Assembly: GCA_964397045.1 (NCBI GenBank)
Contig: CAYNHF010000034.1
Coordinates: forward strand, 62,001-126,000
Length of the DNA stretch: 64,000 bases
Origin: CAYNHF01 sp964397045
GTDB lineage: Bacteria; Actinomycetota; Acidimicrobiia; Spongiisociales; UBA5794
Direction of reading: 5' to 3'
Every line of letters begins with the position of its first letter. Positions within the stretch are counted from its first letter, which is position 1. Shown in pieces: positions 18,227 to 29,249 of this stretch. The position numbers were made by a program, and so were the translations under genes. The notes under the pieces were generated by a model. That model worked only from the letters and a program-made list of their open reading frames with translations. It searched no databases and was not told where the DNA came from.

Positions 18227-19951
18227 TCAGCCGAGCTCGAGAAAAGCTGCCATCTCCTCTGCCGCCTCTGCCGCGGTCTCCAGTAGGTCGGCTTCGGCTG
18301 CCCACACCTGCTCGTCGGGTGCCAGGGTCGTGCGCAGGTCCACGTAGATCTTCAATTTCGGTTCGGTGCCGCTCGGCCGCACCAACACGCGTCCTGCAGC
18401 GCCGAGACTCAACTCGACCAGGCTGGCCGCAGCCAGGTACCTAGGGCGAGCCTCGCTGCCGGTGCGATAGTCGGTCGTCGTCGTCACCGCCTGGCCACCA
18501 AGCGCGTCTGGTCGCCGGCGACCCAGCAGGTCCATCGCGGCAGCGATTTCGGCTGCACCTGCCTCACCCGGCCGCACGATGCTCTTCTGCAAGCTCGCCC
18601 ACATACCGTGCCTTCGGTAGAGGTCGGCCAGGCGATCCCAAACGGTGACCCCTCTTGTTTGGCAGGCGGCCACCAGGTCGGCGAACACCACAGCTGCGGA
18701 GATCCCGTCCTTGTCACGCACTGCCTGCCCGACCGAGTAGCCCAGCGCCTCCTCATATCCGAAAACGAAACGGTCCGGCCCCGCAGCTTCGATGTCGAGC
18801 GCTGCGTTCCAGATCCACTTGAACCCAGTGAGTGTCTGGACATAACGAGCGCCGTATGCCGCCGCGACATCGCCGAGCATCGGGCTCGACACAATGCTGT
18901 TGCCGACCAGGGGGTGGAGTTCCGAAGTGTGCTCGAGCACGAAGTCGCCGAGCAAGATCCCGATCTGGTTACCCGTCAATGCTCGCCATTGGTCGCGGCC
19001 TCCAGGAAAGGGAAGGCTGACGGCGAGCCGGTCGGTGTCTGGATCGTTGGCCAGGATCACGTCTGCGTGTTCTCGCCTGGCCAGCGCTGTTGCCAAATCG
19101 AGCGCACCTGGCTCCTCCGGGTTGGGGAAGGCCACCGTCGGAAAGTGCCCGTCCGGTTCGAACTGCTCGGCGACCGGCAGCACCGTCGGATACCCGCTGC
19201 GCTCGAGCGCTTCGACGACGCAGCGGCCGCCGACTCCATGGATCGGGGTGTGGACGATCCGCACATCCGTCGGCTGCGCCGGCGGCACCCGCACCGTCGC
19301 GAGCGTTGCCACATATGACTCGTACGTATCGCGTGGCGCCGGCGCAGCGCCCGGCACATCCCCGCCCAGCGCGTCCGCTACCCGCGGCACGGAAACCGCC
19401 GGCCCCACCCGGTCGATTGCGGCTGCGATATCGCGATCCACCGGGGGCACGATCTGAGCTCCGTTGCGGTCGTAGACCTTGTAGCCGTTGTCCGCGGGAG
19501 GGTTGTGACTGGCGGTGATCACGACGGCGGAGCGTGCTCCGAGCCGCCGCGCGGCATAGGCCACCACCGGTGTCGGTACCGGATAGCGGAAGTACCGCAC
19601 GGTGATGCCGGCTGCGACCAGCACCCCGACCGCATCCTCGAGGAAGGTGGCGCTCGACAGCCTGGCGTCTGCCCCGATCACCACCGGATCCTTCGTGTCA
19701 CCGTCACGGACGGCGAGGTAGTCGGCGAGGCCACGGGTAGTCCGAATCACGACCGCCCGGTTCATCCGGTTGGACCCGGCGCCCACCGCAGCCCGCAGAC
19801 CGGCGGTGCCGAACATCAGGGACCGGCCCATTCGTTCGTGGAGTTCGTCCTCGGCGCCCGTCTCCACCAGCACCTGGAGTTCGCGGCGGGTTTCAGGATC
19901 AGGGTCTCCCGCGATCCACTGACTTGCTGCGGTGAGGAGATCTGCTGGCAT
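18227..19951 (-). CDS. Phosphohexomutase (phosphoglucomutase/phosphomannomutase)
   Basis: About 574 residues, usual for the PgmB/ManB branch. The phosphoserine loop VVITASHNPPADNGYKVYD stands near residue 135, the metal-binding loop is DPDTDRLAVS and the sugar-binding loop is FGYEEALGYS. The C-terminal phosphate-binding RPSGTEPKLKIYVD is intact. It interconverts hexose 1- and 6-phosphates. Of three possible starts I prefer the ATG at 19951, eight bases from TAGCCT (19960-19965), because it would be near-leaderless; 19957 and 19978 are alternatives. Divergent from glpD. Confidence 0.88.
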   Translation of the reverse strand: MPADLLTAASQWIAGDPDPETRRELQVLVETGAEDELHERMGRSLMFGTAGLRAAVGAGSNRMNRAVVIRTTRGLADYLAVRDGDTKDPVVIGADARLSSATFLEDAVGVLVAAGITVRYFRYPVPTPVVAYAARRLGARSAVVITASHNPPADNGYKVYDRNGAQIVPPVDRDIAAAIDRVGPAVSVPRVADALGGDVPGAAPAPRDTYESYVATLATVRVPPAQPTDVRIVHTPIHGVGGRCVVEALERSGYPTVLPVAEQFEPDGHFPTVAFPNPEEPGALDLATALARREHADVILANDPDTDRLAVSLPFPGGRDQWRALTGNQIGILLGDFVLEHTSELHPLVGNSIVSSPMLGDVAAAYGARYVQTLTGFKWIWNAALDIEAAGPDRFVFGYEEALGYSVGQAVRDKDGISAAVVFADLVAACQTRGVTVWDRLADLYRRHGMWASLQKSIVRPGEAGAAEIAAAMDLLGRRRPDALGGQAVTTTTDYRTGSEARPRYLAAASLVELSLGAAGRVLVRPSGTEPKLKIYVDLRTTLAPDEQVWAAEADLLETAAEAAEEMAAFLELG

Positions 19952-19959
19952 CAGCATCG

Positions 19960-19965
19960 AGGCTA
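19960..19965 (-). promoter_or_regulatory. -10 box of the phosphohexomutase gene
   Basis: TAGCCT on the minus strand, eight bases before the ATG at 19951. It faces the glpD -10 box about 50 bases away, forming a compact divergent promoter. Confidence 0.35.
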
Positions 19966-20015
19966 CCCGACTCGGCAACGGCCCCGGCCGCGGATTCGGC
20001 CTCCCCGCCAGCAGG

Positions 20016-20021
20016 TACGAT
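20016..20021 (+). promoter_or_regulatory. -10 box of glpD (leaderless)
   Basis: TACGAT followed by seven bases and the ATG at 20029. No Shine-Dalgarno is present, consistent with a leaderless transcript. Confidence 0.45.
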
Positions 20022-20028
20022 CCGCGGT

Positions 20029-21741
20029 ATGAGCGCCCCCTCCTCCCGGCTCGGGCCAGCAGAGCGTGTGCACGCCCTAGATCGGCTGGATGCAGACACC
20101 TTTGATGTTGTCGTCATCGGAGCCGGCATCACGGGGGCAGGTGCTGCCCTCGATGCGGCATCGCGCGGCCTCGACGTCGCCCTGATCGAGCAGCGGGACA
20201 TCGCTTCCGGAACGTCGAGCCGTTCTTCGAAGCTCATCCACGGCGGGCTGCGCTACCTCGAGCAGTTCAACTTCAGTCTCGTCCGGGAGGCGCTGCGCGA
20301 ACGCGGCCTGCTGTTGGGGACCATCGCGCCACACCTCGTCCACCCGGTCCCCTTCCTTTACCCGCTCCGTCATCGCGGCTGGGAGCGGCCCTACGTCGGA
20401 GCCGGAGTCGCGCTCTACGACCTGCTGGCCGGTCGCGCAGACAACCCGCTTCCCCACCACAGACACCTCTCCCAGGCGAGTGCCCTGGCTCAGGTGCCTG
20501 CGCTCCGCGACGACGCCCTGGTTGGAGCCATCCAGTATTGGGACGCCTCAACCGATGACGCCCGCTTCACCCTCTACGTGGCAAGAACGGCAGCGGCGCA
20601 CGGCGCAGTGGTTGCCAGCAGCACCCGGGTGACGGGTTTCCGCCGGAGCGGGAATCGCATCACGGGCGTTACCGCGAGGTGTCTCGAAACGGGACGTCAC
20701 CTCGAGATTCGAGGCAGGGTCGTGATCAATGCCACCGGGGTCTGGACAGATGACGTCCAGGCCGCGGCCGGCGCCGCAAAAATGCACACCACCGCATCCA
20801 AAGGTATCCACCTGGTGGTGCCGCGCGATCGGATTCCCGCTGATTCCGGTGTCATCCTCCGTACCCCCACCAGCGTGCTGTTCGTGATTCCGTGGGGAAG
20901 GCACCAGATTATCGGCACGACGGATACCACGTGGAACCTCGATCTCGCGCATCCCGCGGCCAGCGCCGGCGACATCGGTTATCTGCTCGGGCAACTCAAC
21001 ACGCTGTTACGGGATCCGCTGCACCATTCGGACATCCAAGGGGTCTTTGCCGGTCTCCGGCCCCTCCTGACCGGAGAAACCGATCAGACCTCTCGCCTCA
21101 GCAGGGAGCATGCCGTAGCGGTCACTGCTCCCGGGTTGGTGACCGTCGCCGGCGGCAAATACACCACCTACCGCGTGATGGCCCGCGACGCGGTGGACGC
21201 GACCGCGGGGGAGTTGGGCGACGCCCTGCCACCCAGCCGGACTCACCAGATCCCCCTCGTGGGTGCAGACGACCTCGCAGCCGCGACCGGCGACGTCACG
21301 AGGCGCGTAACTACAGATCTGGGGATGCCGGCAAACCTGGCGAACTTCCTGCTCAGCCGGTACGGCTCATGTGCAGCCGACATGCTCGATATCGCGGTCG
21401 AACGCCCTGAGCTGGGAACCACTCTGCCGGGCACCGCCGATTACCTCGAAGCCGAGGTGGTGTATGCCGCGTCACAGGAGGCCGCTCTGCACCTCGACGA
21501 TGTCCTCACCCGACGCACCCGCCTCTCGATCGAAACCTGGGACCGCGGGACTGAAGCGGCCCCGCGCGTCGCCGAACTCATGGCCGAGGTTCTCGGCTGG
21601 GATCAAGCGACGATCGACCGGGAATTGGTGCACTACCGCACCAGGGTGGAAGCCGAACGCGAATCCCAGCGAATGGGCGACGACCTGACCGCAGACGCTG
21701 CCCGCTTGGGGGCGCCGGACGTCCGTACCCTCGGGGAATAA
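20029..21741 (+). CDS. glpD: Glycerol-3-phosphate dehydrogenase (FAD, respiratory)
   Basis: 570 residues. The N-terminal Rossmann fold has VVVIGAGITGAGAALDAASR (GxGxxG) and the FAD signature GTSSRSSKLIHGGLRYLEQF, diagnostic of GlpD. The C-terminal domain carries VAGGKYTTYRVMARD. It oxidises glycerol 3-phosphate to dihydroxyacetone phosphate at the membrane face, passing electrons to quinone, and so feeds the aldolase/gluconeogenic genes next door. No glpK or glpF is in the window. The 3' end and stop codon lie inside a terminator hairpin. Confidence 0.93.
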   Translation: MSAPSSRLGPAERVHALDRLDADTFDVVVIGAGITGAGAALDAASRGLDVALIEQRDIASGTSSRSSKLIHGGLRYLEQFNFSLVREALRERGLLLGTIAPHLVHPVPFLYPLRHRGWERPYVGAGVALYDLLAGRADNPLPHHRHLSQASALAQVPALRDDALVGAIQYWDASTDDARFTLYVARTAAAHGAVVASSTRVTGFRRSGNRITGVTARCLETGRHLEIRGRVVINATGVWTDDVQAAAGAAKMHTTASKGIHLVVPRDRIPADSGVILRTPTSVLFVIPWGRHQIIGTTDTTWNLDLAHPAASAGDIGYLLGQLNTLLRDPLHHSDIQGVFAGLRPLLTGETDQTSRLSREHAVAVTAPGLVTVAGGKYTTYRVMARDAVDATAGELGDALPPSRTHQIPLVGADDLAAATGDVTRRVTTDLGMPANLANFLLSRYGSCAADMLDIAVERPELGTTLPGTADYLEAEVVYAASQEAALHLDDVLTRRTRLSIETWDRGTEAAPRVAELMAEVLGWDQATIDRELVHYRTRVEAERESQRMGDDLTADAARLGAPDVRTLGE

Positions 21742-21758
21742 CCCGCCGAGGGTACGGA
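21722..21758. terminator. Bidirectional terminator between glpD and acs
   Basis: A perfect 13-bp inverted repeat, TCCGTACCCTCGG (21722-21734) and its complement (21746-21758), has the glpD TAA stop (21739-21741) in its loop. The convergent acs gene ends at 21768. The stem would serve both transcripts. Confidence 0.65.
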
Positions 21759-21767
21759 TACCTCGGT

Positions 21768-23720
<1,953 letters not shown>

Positions 23721-23792
23721 TCGGGTACCTCCATCGTTCAAAATCGTACGGCATGGTACGTGGAGGGCAGCGAAGGCGCATGGTGCCAGAAG

Positions 23793-24560
23793 TCACCTTG
23801 CGTGCGATATACGGCCCAATACCGCGTCGTGAATCAGGTCCCTTTCGACGTCGACCAGCGCGTTATGCCGGGATTGGTCCAGCCACATCAACGTCTTGTC
23901 TGTCGAACTGATGCCTGAGTAGATGATCCGACCCGACTCCGGCCGGACCGTCTCGTCGCTACCCGACTGAATGACCAGCGCCGGGCAGGTGACGGCCCCA
24001 AGGTTGCGGCGCGCGGCGCGCATGAGGTCCTGCAGATCGGCGATGGAACCGACCGGGCTGCCTTCGTATTGCTGGAAGTAGGGCAGCGCCTCGGCGTCTG
24101 GAGGAACCCGTGGCGGTTCCTCGAGGACGCGCCCGGAACCACGAAACAGCGGCGCCACCCACATCCTTCTGCTGTACACCTTCATCGGGGCGTTGATCGT
24201 CGTCACTGAGGCCGCTCCCATCACCGGCGCCACCAGAAGGCAAATCGCACCGCCCATCGACAGCCCCACCAGATGCAACCGTCTGCCCGCTTCAATCACT
24301 TGCTGGGCCGAAGCCACCACCGCTCGAGTCCAGTCCCGCCACCCGAACCCGGCGAGATCTTCTACCCGGGTGCCATGGCCGGGCAACAGGGGCGCGTTCA
24401 CAGCGAATCCCGAATCGGCCAGGGCGCCTCCCAGCATGCGGAGGTGGGCAGGCGTGCCGGTCCAGCCGTGCACCAGCACCACTCCGTCTGGTGCGTCGGA
24501 GTCGTGGGCGAAAGGTGCCGCCATAGGGTCGAAATAGGCAGGGTGGACACCATCATCCAT
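23793..24560 (-). CDS. Alpha/beta hydrolase, carboxylesterase/monoacylglycerol lipase type
   Basis: 255 residues. The oxyanion-region motif VLVHGWTGTPAHLR is near residue 30, the nucleophile elbow GLSMGG near residue 98, the acid in SGSDETVRPESG and the His in DQSRHNALVDVERD. The profile matches Est30-like carboxylesterases that hydrolyse short- or medium-chain esters. No signal peptide, so it acts in the cytoplasm. A leaderless start: TAGGTT, six bases, ATG. Confidence 0.85.
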   Translation of the reverse strand: MDDGVHPAYFDPMAAPFAHDSDAPDGVVLVHGWTGTPAHLRMLGGALADSGFAVNAPLLPGHGTRVEDLAGFGWRDWTRAVVASAQQVIEAGRRLHLVGLSMGGAICLLVAPVMGAASVTTINAPMKVYSRRMWVAPLFRGSGRVLEEPPRVPPDAEALPYFQQYEGSPVGSIADLQDLMRAARRNLGAVTCPALVIQSGSDETVRPESGRIIYSGISSTDKTLMWLDQSRHNALVDVERDLIHDAVLGRISHAR

Positions 24561-24566
24561 CGGTCC

Positions 24567-24572
24567 AACCTA
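24567..24572 (-). promoter_or_regulatory. -10 box of the esterase gene (leaderless)
   Basis: TAGGTT on the minus strand, six bases before the ATG at 24560. Confidence 0.45.
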
Positions 24573-24685
24573 CTCGTCACCCTGGAGCACCCCGTTGCTG
24601 AAGGCGAGGGGACGCGGTTCCCAGGCCGCACGTTCCGCGAACGTCCCTCCTCGCGGCCGATCCATCGACCGAGCGCTCGGGTCGC

Positions 24686-27199
24686 TCACGAGCTCCGCTG
24701 CAGGATTGCCTGGACTTCTGCCTCGGTTCGCTCGACTCGGGCGCGAGCAGACAACGTACGCCGGTGGATGCGCTCGAGCCGGTCCTCCGCCTCAGCGAGC
24801 AACTCGTCGCCGCCGGACGTCGCCCGGTCCGCGTCTTTGCGCAAGGCCGAGACTTCAGCATTCGCTTGCTCGAGCTGTGCCTCCAGCTTCTGGAGCCGCC
24901 CGCGCGCCTCGTCGACTGCCTGTTCCGCCTCAGCGAGCGACTCCGCCAGGCCGCTCTCAGGGTCCGTGTTGAGCAGAATCGGCGCCGCCGCATGCAGCGC
25001 GGCCGTCATCGGAAGCCGCGCTGCAAGTTCGACCATTTCGCCCTCGAGGGGATCGATGATCTGACCCCGGCGCAGCCGCATCGGCATAAGCACCAGCGTC
25101 GACTCTGCGCACACGCTGACAATGTCGTCCCGGGTGGGACGTTCGACGGTGACGACTTCTCCCCTGATGCGAGCCTCGTCGAGCATCGCTTCGAGCAACG
25201 CGCGGGTCGCAGCGGCGTCTCCGTCGGTCGGCGCAATCAGACGGATCGAGGCCTTGCTCCACGCTGGGTCGCGGGTGCAGAGATAGGCGGCCATGAGCGC
25301 CAACCGACCCGAGTCGTTGTCGACCCACCAGATGTCAATCGTACGATCCCTCTTTGCGGTTGCGTTCAGCCGACCCCAGCGCAGTTCGTCCGTCGACAGG
25401 CTCATCACGCTCACCCCGAGTCGCGCCACCCCCTGCACGGCGGCGACGTAGGAACCCAACGCACCGGCGTCGGGGGACTCCGGCCAGCCGAACAGCACGA
25501 GGTTGGCCCGGAGTCGGCCAAGACCGAACGACTGCACGATGACGGGCAGCGCATCCATGCCGTCGGGTGCAAGGACGGCCCTGCCGTGGACGTCGAGACC
25601 CAGTTCTTGAATCTCCGACTGGAGGTCCGCATCTTGCTCGTCGGTCTCGATTCGTTTCCGGACGCCTTCGCCAATCACGATGCGGAACGCTGCCGTGAGG
25701 CCGCTACTGCCTTCGATCCACTTCGCAAATCTCAGAAGTCTTGCTCTTCGGCTCGAGTCCGCGGAGAAGACAAGGATCTGGGGACGCCAGTTCCTGGCGT
25801 GGGCAATCTCCCCATCGAGGGCCCGGACGCTCTCCACGGCTCGCTGGAAATGGTGCGAATGAGCTGCGTCTGCCCAGCGTTCAGGGGACGCTCGCCGGCC
25901 CAGGTAGTAGTAGATGGCGAACAGCGCGATCGCCGCGGCAACGCCCGCGATCGGGTTGATCGCGAGCATGGCGATCGCGCAGAGCACCGCCCCCGCCAGG
26001 CTCGCCCATTTGCTGAAGAACCGGAACCGAGGTCGGAATGATGGGCTGGCGGCACGAGCCTCGTAGTACGTGGCGTAGTTGAGGAGACCGTAGGAGAGGA
26101 GGAAGAACATGGAGACGATGGGCGCGATGAGGTTCACGCTGCCGAACCCAATGGTCGCCAAGGCGATGACCAGGCTGAACAGCAAGGCGCGACGCGGGTT
26201 GTTGGCCTCCCCGTGGCCCTTGGCGAAACCGCCGATGAGGGGGAAGAACCGATCCGATGCCATCGATTGCAGAATGCGGGGAGCGCCGAGCATGGATGCC
26301 ATGGCGGAAGAGAGGGTGGCGACTACCGCGCCGACGCCGACGAGTGCCCCGATGGCCGCGATGTTGCGCATGGCCGTACCGTCATCGTTGACCAACTCGA
26401 GCTGGGGTGCCCCAGCGGCGAGAAGAACAAAGACCGAGACGTAGACAACCGTCGAGAGCCCGACTGCGGCGAAAGTCCCGATGGGGAGGCTGCGACTCGG
26501 AGTCCTCAGATCTCCCGACATGCTCACGCCCTGGGTGAATCCGGTTACCGCCGGAAAGAAGATCGCAAAGGCCGCCCAGTAGCCGATTGCTCCCGGCGGT
26601 GCCGTCCATGATCGGCTGAGGGTGTCCCCGTCGAACGCAGAGAGAGAGCCCACATAGAACGAGATCAACGCGGCCGCAAGCACGCCCATGATCACGAACT
26701 GCAATCGGGCCGCAACGTCGGCGCCCGCCCAAGCAAATCCAAAAAGGAGGAGGACGGCGCCGGCGGCGACCAATTGGGTCGCGAGCCGGGAGTCCCATCC
26801 AAGTAGGGCAGAGGTCACTTCTGCGAAGCCGATTGCGTAGAAGGCGATGGAGACCGATTGGGCGAGGAACAGCACGATCCCGATGGCCCCTCCGAATTCA
26901 AGACCGAGGGTTCGCGATATCAGGTAGTAGTCGCCACCTCCCTTCACTTCGATATTCGTCGCAATGGCTGCGAGCGAAATGCTCGTCAGCACCGACACTG
27001 CGGTGGCAACGCCGACAATGAGCAGCGCACCGGCAAGGCCGGCGTTGCCGACGACGTAGCCGGTCCTGAGGAACAGGATGATGCCGAGAATGGTCAGAAT
27101 CGACGGCGTGAAGACACCGGCGAACGTCCCGAGCCCTGCTCCCATGGATCGGGGCGAGCCGTCCGTCGGAGTGCTCTGCATGGACAGAGTATTCCTCAT
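24686..27199 (-). CDS. APC-superfamily transporter, cation-chloride cotransporter-like, with C-terminal coiled coil
   Basis: 837 residues. Residues about 20-440 hold twelve or so membrane helices with the SLC12-type start GVFTPSILTILGIILFLRTG and the EVKGGGDYYLISR stretch typical of KCC/NKCC-like transporters. Next comes a cytoplasmic domain of about 280 residues (ILVFSADSSRR, LVLFGWPESP) that resembles the C-terminal regulatory domain of that family. The final 90 residues (LEAQLEQANAEVSALRKDAD and on) are a strongly predicted coiled coil, which I do not expect in the family. Probably a K+/Cl- or amino acid symporter; the substrate is not readable. The start may be 27181 instead of 27199. Confidence 0.8.
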   Translation of the reverse strand: MRNTLSMQSTPTDGSPRSMGAGLGTFAGVFTPSILTILGIILFLRTGYVVGNAGLAGALLIVGVATAVSVLTSISLAAIATNIEVKGGGDYYLISRTLGLEFGGAIGIVLFLAQSVSIAFYAIGFAEVTSALLGWDSRLATQLVAAGAVLLLFGFAWAGADVAARLQFVIMGVLAAALISFYVGSLSAFDGDTLSRSWTAPPGAIGYWAAFAIFFPAVTGFTQGVSMSGDLRTPSRSLPIGTFAAVGLSTVVYVSVFVLLAAGAPQLELVNDDGTAMRNIAAIGALVGVGAVVATLSSAMASMLGAPRILQSMASDRFFPLIGGFAKGHGEANNPRRALLFSLVIALATIGFGSVNLIAPIVSMFFLLSYGLLNYATYYEARAASPSFRPRFRFFSKWASLAGAVLCAIAMLAINPIAGVAAAIALFAIYYYLGRRASPERWADAAHSHHFQRAVESVRALDGEIAHARNWRPQILVFSADSSRRARLLRFAKWIEGSSGLTAAFRIVIGEGVRKRIETDEQDADLQSEIQELGLDVHGRAVLAPDGMDALPVIVQSFGLGRLRANLVLFGWPESPDAGALGSYVAAVQGVARLGVSVMSLSTDELRWGRLNATAKRDRTIDIWWVDNDSGRLALMAAYLCTRDPAWSKASIRLIAPTDGDAAATRALLEAMLDEARIRGEVVTVERPTRDDIVSVCAESTLVLMPMRLRRGQIIDPLEGEMVELAARLPMTAALHAAAPILLNTDPESGLAESLAEAEQAVDEARGRLQKLEAQLEQANAEVSALRKDADRATSGGDELLAEAEDRLERIHRRTLSARARVERTEAEVQAILQRSS

Positions 27200-27311
27200 C
27201 CGCGGCTCGTAGCAGTGGATGGCGAAGCTGCGCGGTCAACACCGCTCTGCCCGACTCCGCACCGTCTGCTCCTTGTGGAGCTCACCTGCGGGCAAGTGCC
27301 GCTCAGCCGGG

Positions 27312-27317
27312 TAGGTT
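27312..27317 (+). promoter_or_regulatory. -10 box of the propeller lipoprotein gene (leaderless)
   Basis: TAGGTT followed by six bases and the GTG at 27324; no Shine-Dalgarno. Confidence 0.4.
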
Positions 27318-27323
27318 GAACCG

Positions 27324-28607
27324 GTGTCACGCACAAATCGAAGCCCCCGAAGGCTCGCGCAGGGCCTTGCCGCGGCGACGTTCGTACTCGTCATGGCGGC
27401 CTGTACTTCCGCGGCGGATGCCCCAGAAGAAGACACGCCTGCTACCACCGATTCCGTCTCGGTGGTCACCACGGCCCCTGTCACGACGACGAGCTCGGTA
27501 CCGCCCGGGCCCGGCAGGCTCGTGATCACCGACGAGCGGGGGCGAGTCGTTGTGCTGAACCCCGATGGATCGAACCGCGAGGCACTCACCGCGGCAGACG
27601 GACTCGCCTACTTCCAGCCGACCTGGTCGCCGGATGGGCGCCTGATCGCAGCGGGGCACGACACGGGGACGGAAACCGGTCTGGCGATCATCGACACAGT
27701 GGATGGCGGCATCGGGCTGGCTCCTTCGTTCAGCATGCCGTTCTACGTGTTCTGGTCGCCGGATGGATCGAAGGTCGCATTCCTCAACAACGGGAGTACC
27801 GGACGGCTCGACATGACGTTGCACGACGTCGCAGCAAACACCACCGAGTTGTTTGAGGTCGGATCACCCTTCTACTTCTCCTGGGCTCCCGACGGGACAT
27901 CACTCGCAACCCATGTCGGCATCGACACCATGGACGTCCGCTCTCTCGCCGGCGACATCGAACCACTCGCCCCGCCGGGGGCCTTCCAGGCGCCGCAATG
28001 GACCGAGGGCGGCCTGTTCCATGTCGGCGTTCAGGGCGACATCCAACACCTGTTGCTCACCGACGGGGACACCCGGTCGCTGGGAGAAGTGCGGGGCAGT
28101 GCGATGTTCACCGCCACCGCAGACGGGTCCCGTATCGCGCTGTCATCGTTTTCCGAGCAGGACGGGGTAACCGTTGCCGCCCGGCCATGGCAACCGAGCC
28201 AACCGGAACAGGTGCTGCCCTCCAATCGGCTCATCGTGCTCGAGGTGGCCAGCGGCGAATGGCAGACGGTGTCTGCCGGACCCGTGGCCGCCTTCTTCTG
28301 GAGTCCAGACGGATCCAGGCTCCTGACCCTCGGCAGCGGCGGCCAGGGTCTGCCGGTCGAATGGAGCGTGTGGGAAGGTGAATCCACTTCGTACGGTGCC
28401 TTCCTGCCCAGCCCGAGCTTCGTCCAGAACCTGCTCCCTTTCTTCGATCAGTACGCACAGAGCTTCACGCTGTGGTCACCGGACGGCCGGTCGTTTGCCT
28501 ATCCGGCTGTCACAGGAGGCGCTGACGGAATCTGGATCCAGGAGGTAGCGGGCGGCGATCCCATCCGGGTGGCAGACGGCTCATGGGTGGCCTGGTCAAA
28601 CGGTTGA
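27324..28607 (+). CDS. TolB-like beta-propeller lipoprotein
   Basis: 427 residues. A twin-Arg-rich N-terminus (RSPRR) leads into a hydrophobic segment and the lipobox VMAAC, so it is a surface-anchored lipoprotein, followed by a Thr/Pro-rich linker. The rest contains repeated WSPDG motifs (TWSPDGRLIAAG, FWSPDGSKVAFLNN, SWAPDGTSLATH, WSPDGRSFAYP), the blades of a WD40/TolB-type propeller. It probably binds protein or glycan outside the membrane; the ligand is unknown. It lies just upstream of the tRNA cluster, with no evident functional partner. Confidence 0.82.
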   Translation: MSRTNRSPRRLAQGLAAATFVLVMAACTSAADAPEEDTPATTDSVSVVTTAPVTTTSSVPPGPGRLVITDERGRVVVLNPDGSNREALTAADGLAYFQPTWSPDGRLIAAGHDTGTETGLAIIDTVDGGIGLAPSFSMPFYVFWSPDGSKVAFLNNGSTGRLDMTLHDVAANTTELFEVGSPFYFSWAPDGTSLATHVGIDTMDVRSLAGDIEPLAPPGAFQAPQWTEGGLFHVGVQGDIQHLLLTDGDTRSLGEVRGSAMFTATADGSRIALSSFSEQDGVTVAARPWQPSQPEQVLPSNRLIVLEVASGEWQTVSAGPVAAFFWSPDGSRLLTLGSGGQGLPVEWSVWEGESTSYGAFLPSPSFVQNLLPFFDQYAQSFTLWSPDGRSFAYPAVTGGADGIWIQEVAGGDPIRVADGSWVAWSNG

Positions 28608-28682
28608 GTGCGGCTTCTCGGTCGGCAGCCCTGCGGTGAGCAAGCAGAGTTGGCAGGGCAACCGGGCGAGCCCCACCGAACC

Positions 28683-28688
28683 TATACT
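28683..28688 (+). promoter_or_regulatory. Possible -10 box for the tRNA cluster
   Basis: TATACT, 50 bases before tRNA-Glu. A TTGGCA lies 27 bases upstream, too far for a standard -35, so the assignment is tentative. A second candidate, TAGTAT at 28721-28726, is nearer the tRNA. Confidence 0.3.
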
Positions 28689-28737
28689 CGCGGGGCCTAG
28701 TCCAATGCCGTGGGCCGATGTAGTATCCCGGGGCCCT

Positions 28738-28810
28738 GCCCCCATCGTCCAGCGGCCTAGGACTCCGCCCTTTCAAGGCGGCAACGGGGATTCGAATTCC
28801 CCTGGGGGCA
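28738..28810 (+). tRNA. tRNA-Glu (anticodon TTC)
   Basis: Acceptor GCCCCCA pairs with TGGGGGC, discriminator A. The anticodon loop is CTTTCAA between CGCC-type stems, giving TTC. The T arm is GGGGATTCGAATTCCCC. CCA is not encoded. Confidence 0.93.
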
Positions 28811-28817
28811 CTGGTTT

Positions 28818-28895
28818 GGGGGCGTGGTGAAGTCTGGAGTTCACGCCGGCCTGTCAAGCCGGAGGTCGCGGGTTCAAATCCCGTCGCTCCCGCCA
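28818..28895 (+). tRNA. tRNA-Asp (anticodon GTC)
   Basis: Acceptor GGGGGCG pairs with CGCTCCC (one G-T wobble), discriminator G, and CCA is encoded. The anticodon loop CCTGTCAAG sits between GCCGG and CCGG arms. The T arm GCGGGTTCAAATCCCGT is normal. Seven bases separate it from tRNA-Glu. Confidence 0.93.
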
Positions 28896-28926
28896 AACCC
28901 TCGGACTTCGCGTCCGCGGGTTGCCC

Positions 28927-28999
28927 GGTCAGGTAGCTCAGTTGGTAGAGCGCCGGTCTGAAAAACCGGAGGTCGACGGATCGACGCCGTCCCTGACCA
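28927..28999 (+). tRNA. tRNA-Phe (anticodon GAA)
   Basis: Acceptor GGTCAGG pairs with CCTGACC, discriminator A, CCA not encoded. The anticodon arm is CCGGT-CTGAAAA-ACCGG, giving GAA. The T stem GACGG/CCGTC is intact, but the T loop reads ATCGACG, so position 54 is A instead of the near-universal T. T55, C56 and A58 are kept. Confidence 0.9.
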
Positions 29000-29001
29000 C
29001 G

Positions 29002-29024
29002 CGTACCCGCCCTTGGCGGGTACG
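29002..29024 (+). terminator. Hairpin terminator after the tRNA cluster
   Basis: CGTACCCGCC (29002-29011) pairs perfectly with GGCGGGTACG (29015-29024) around CTT, three bases after tRNA-Phe. A strong 10-bp stem but only a TT follows. From here to 29249 I see no gene. Confidence 0.6.
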
Positions 29025-29249
29025 TTGCCACTGCAAACGCCGCAACGCTGCCCCACCACCACGCGGTCCCACCCCAGGCACCACAAGCTGCAACCCTCCG
29101 AACACCTCCGGCAATCCGGCATATCGTGCCCGGGCGACCCCAGACTCTTGTGCCGCCGCGGGGACGTTCCTGGGTGCGGTCGACGGCAAAGAGGCCGATA
29201 TCCCCTGCTCCGGAGGTGGGGGGGCGGGTTACATTGTCCGGCGAGGACT

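Noticed and set aside
28650..28688. TTGGCA / TATACT as a standard promoter for the tRNAs
   Set aside because: The spacing is 27 bases instead of about 17, so only the -10 was kept, at low confidence.
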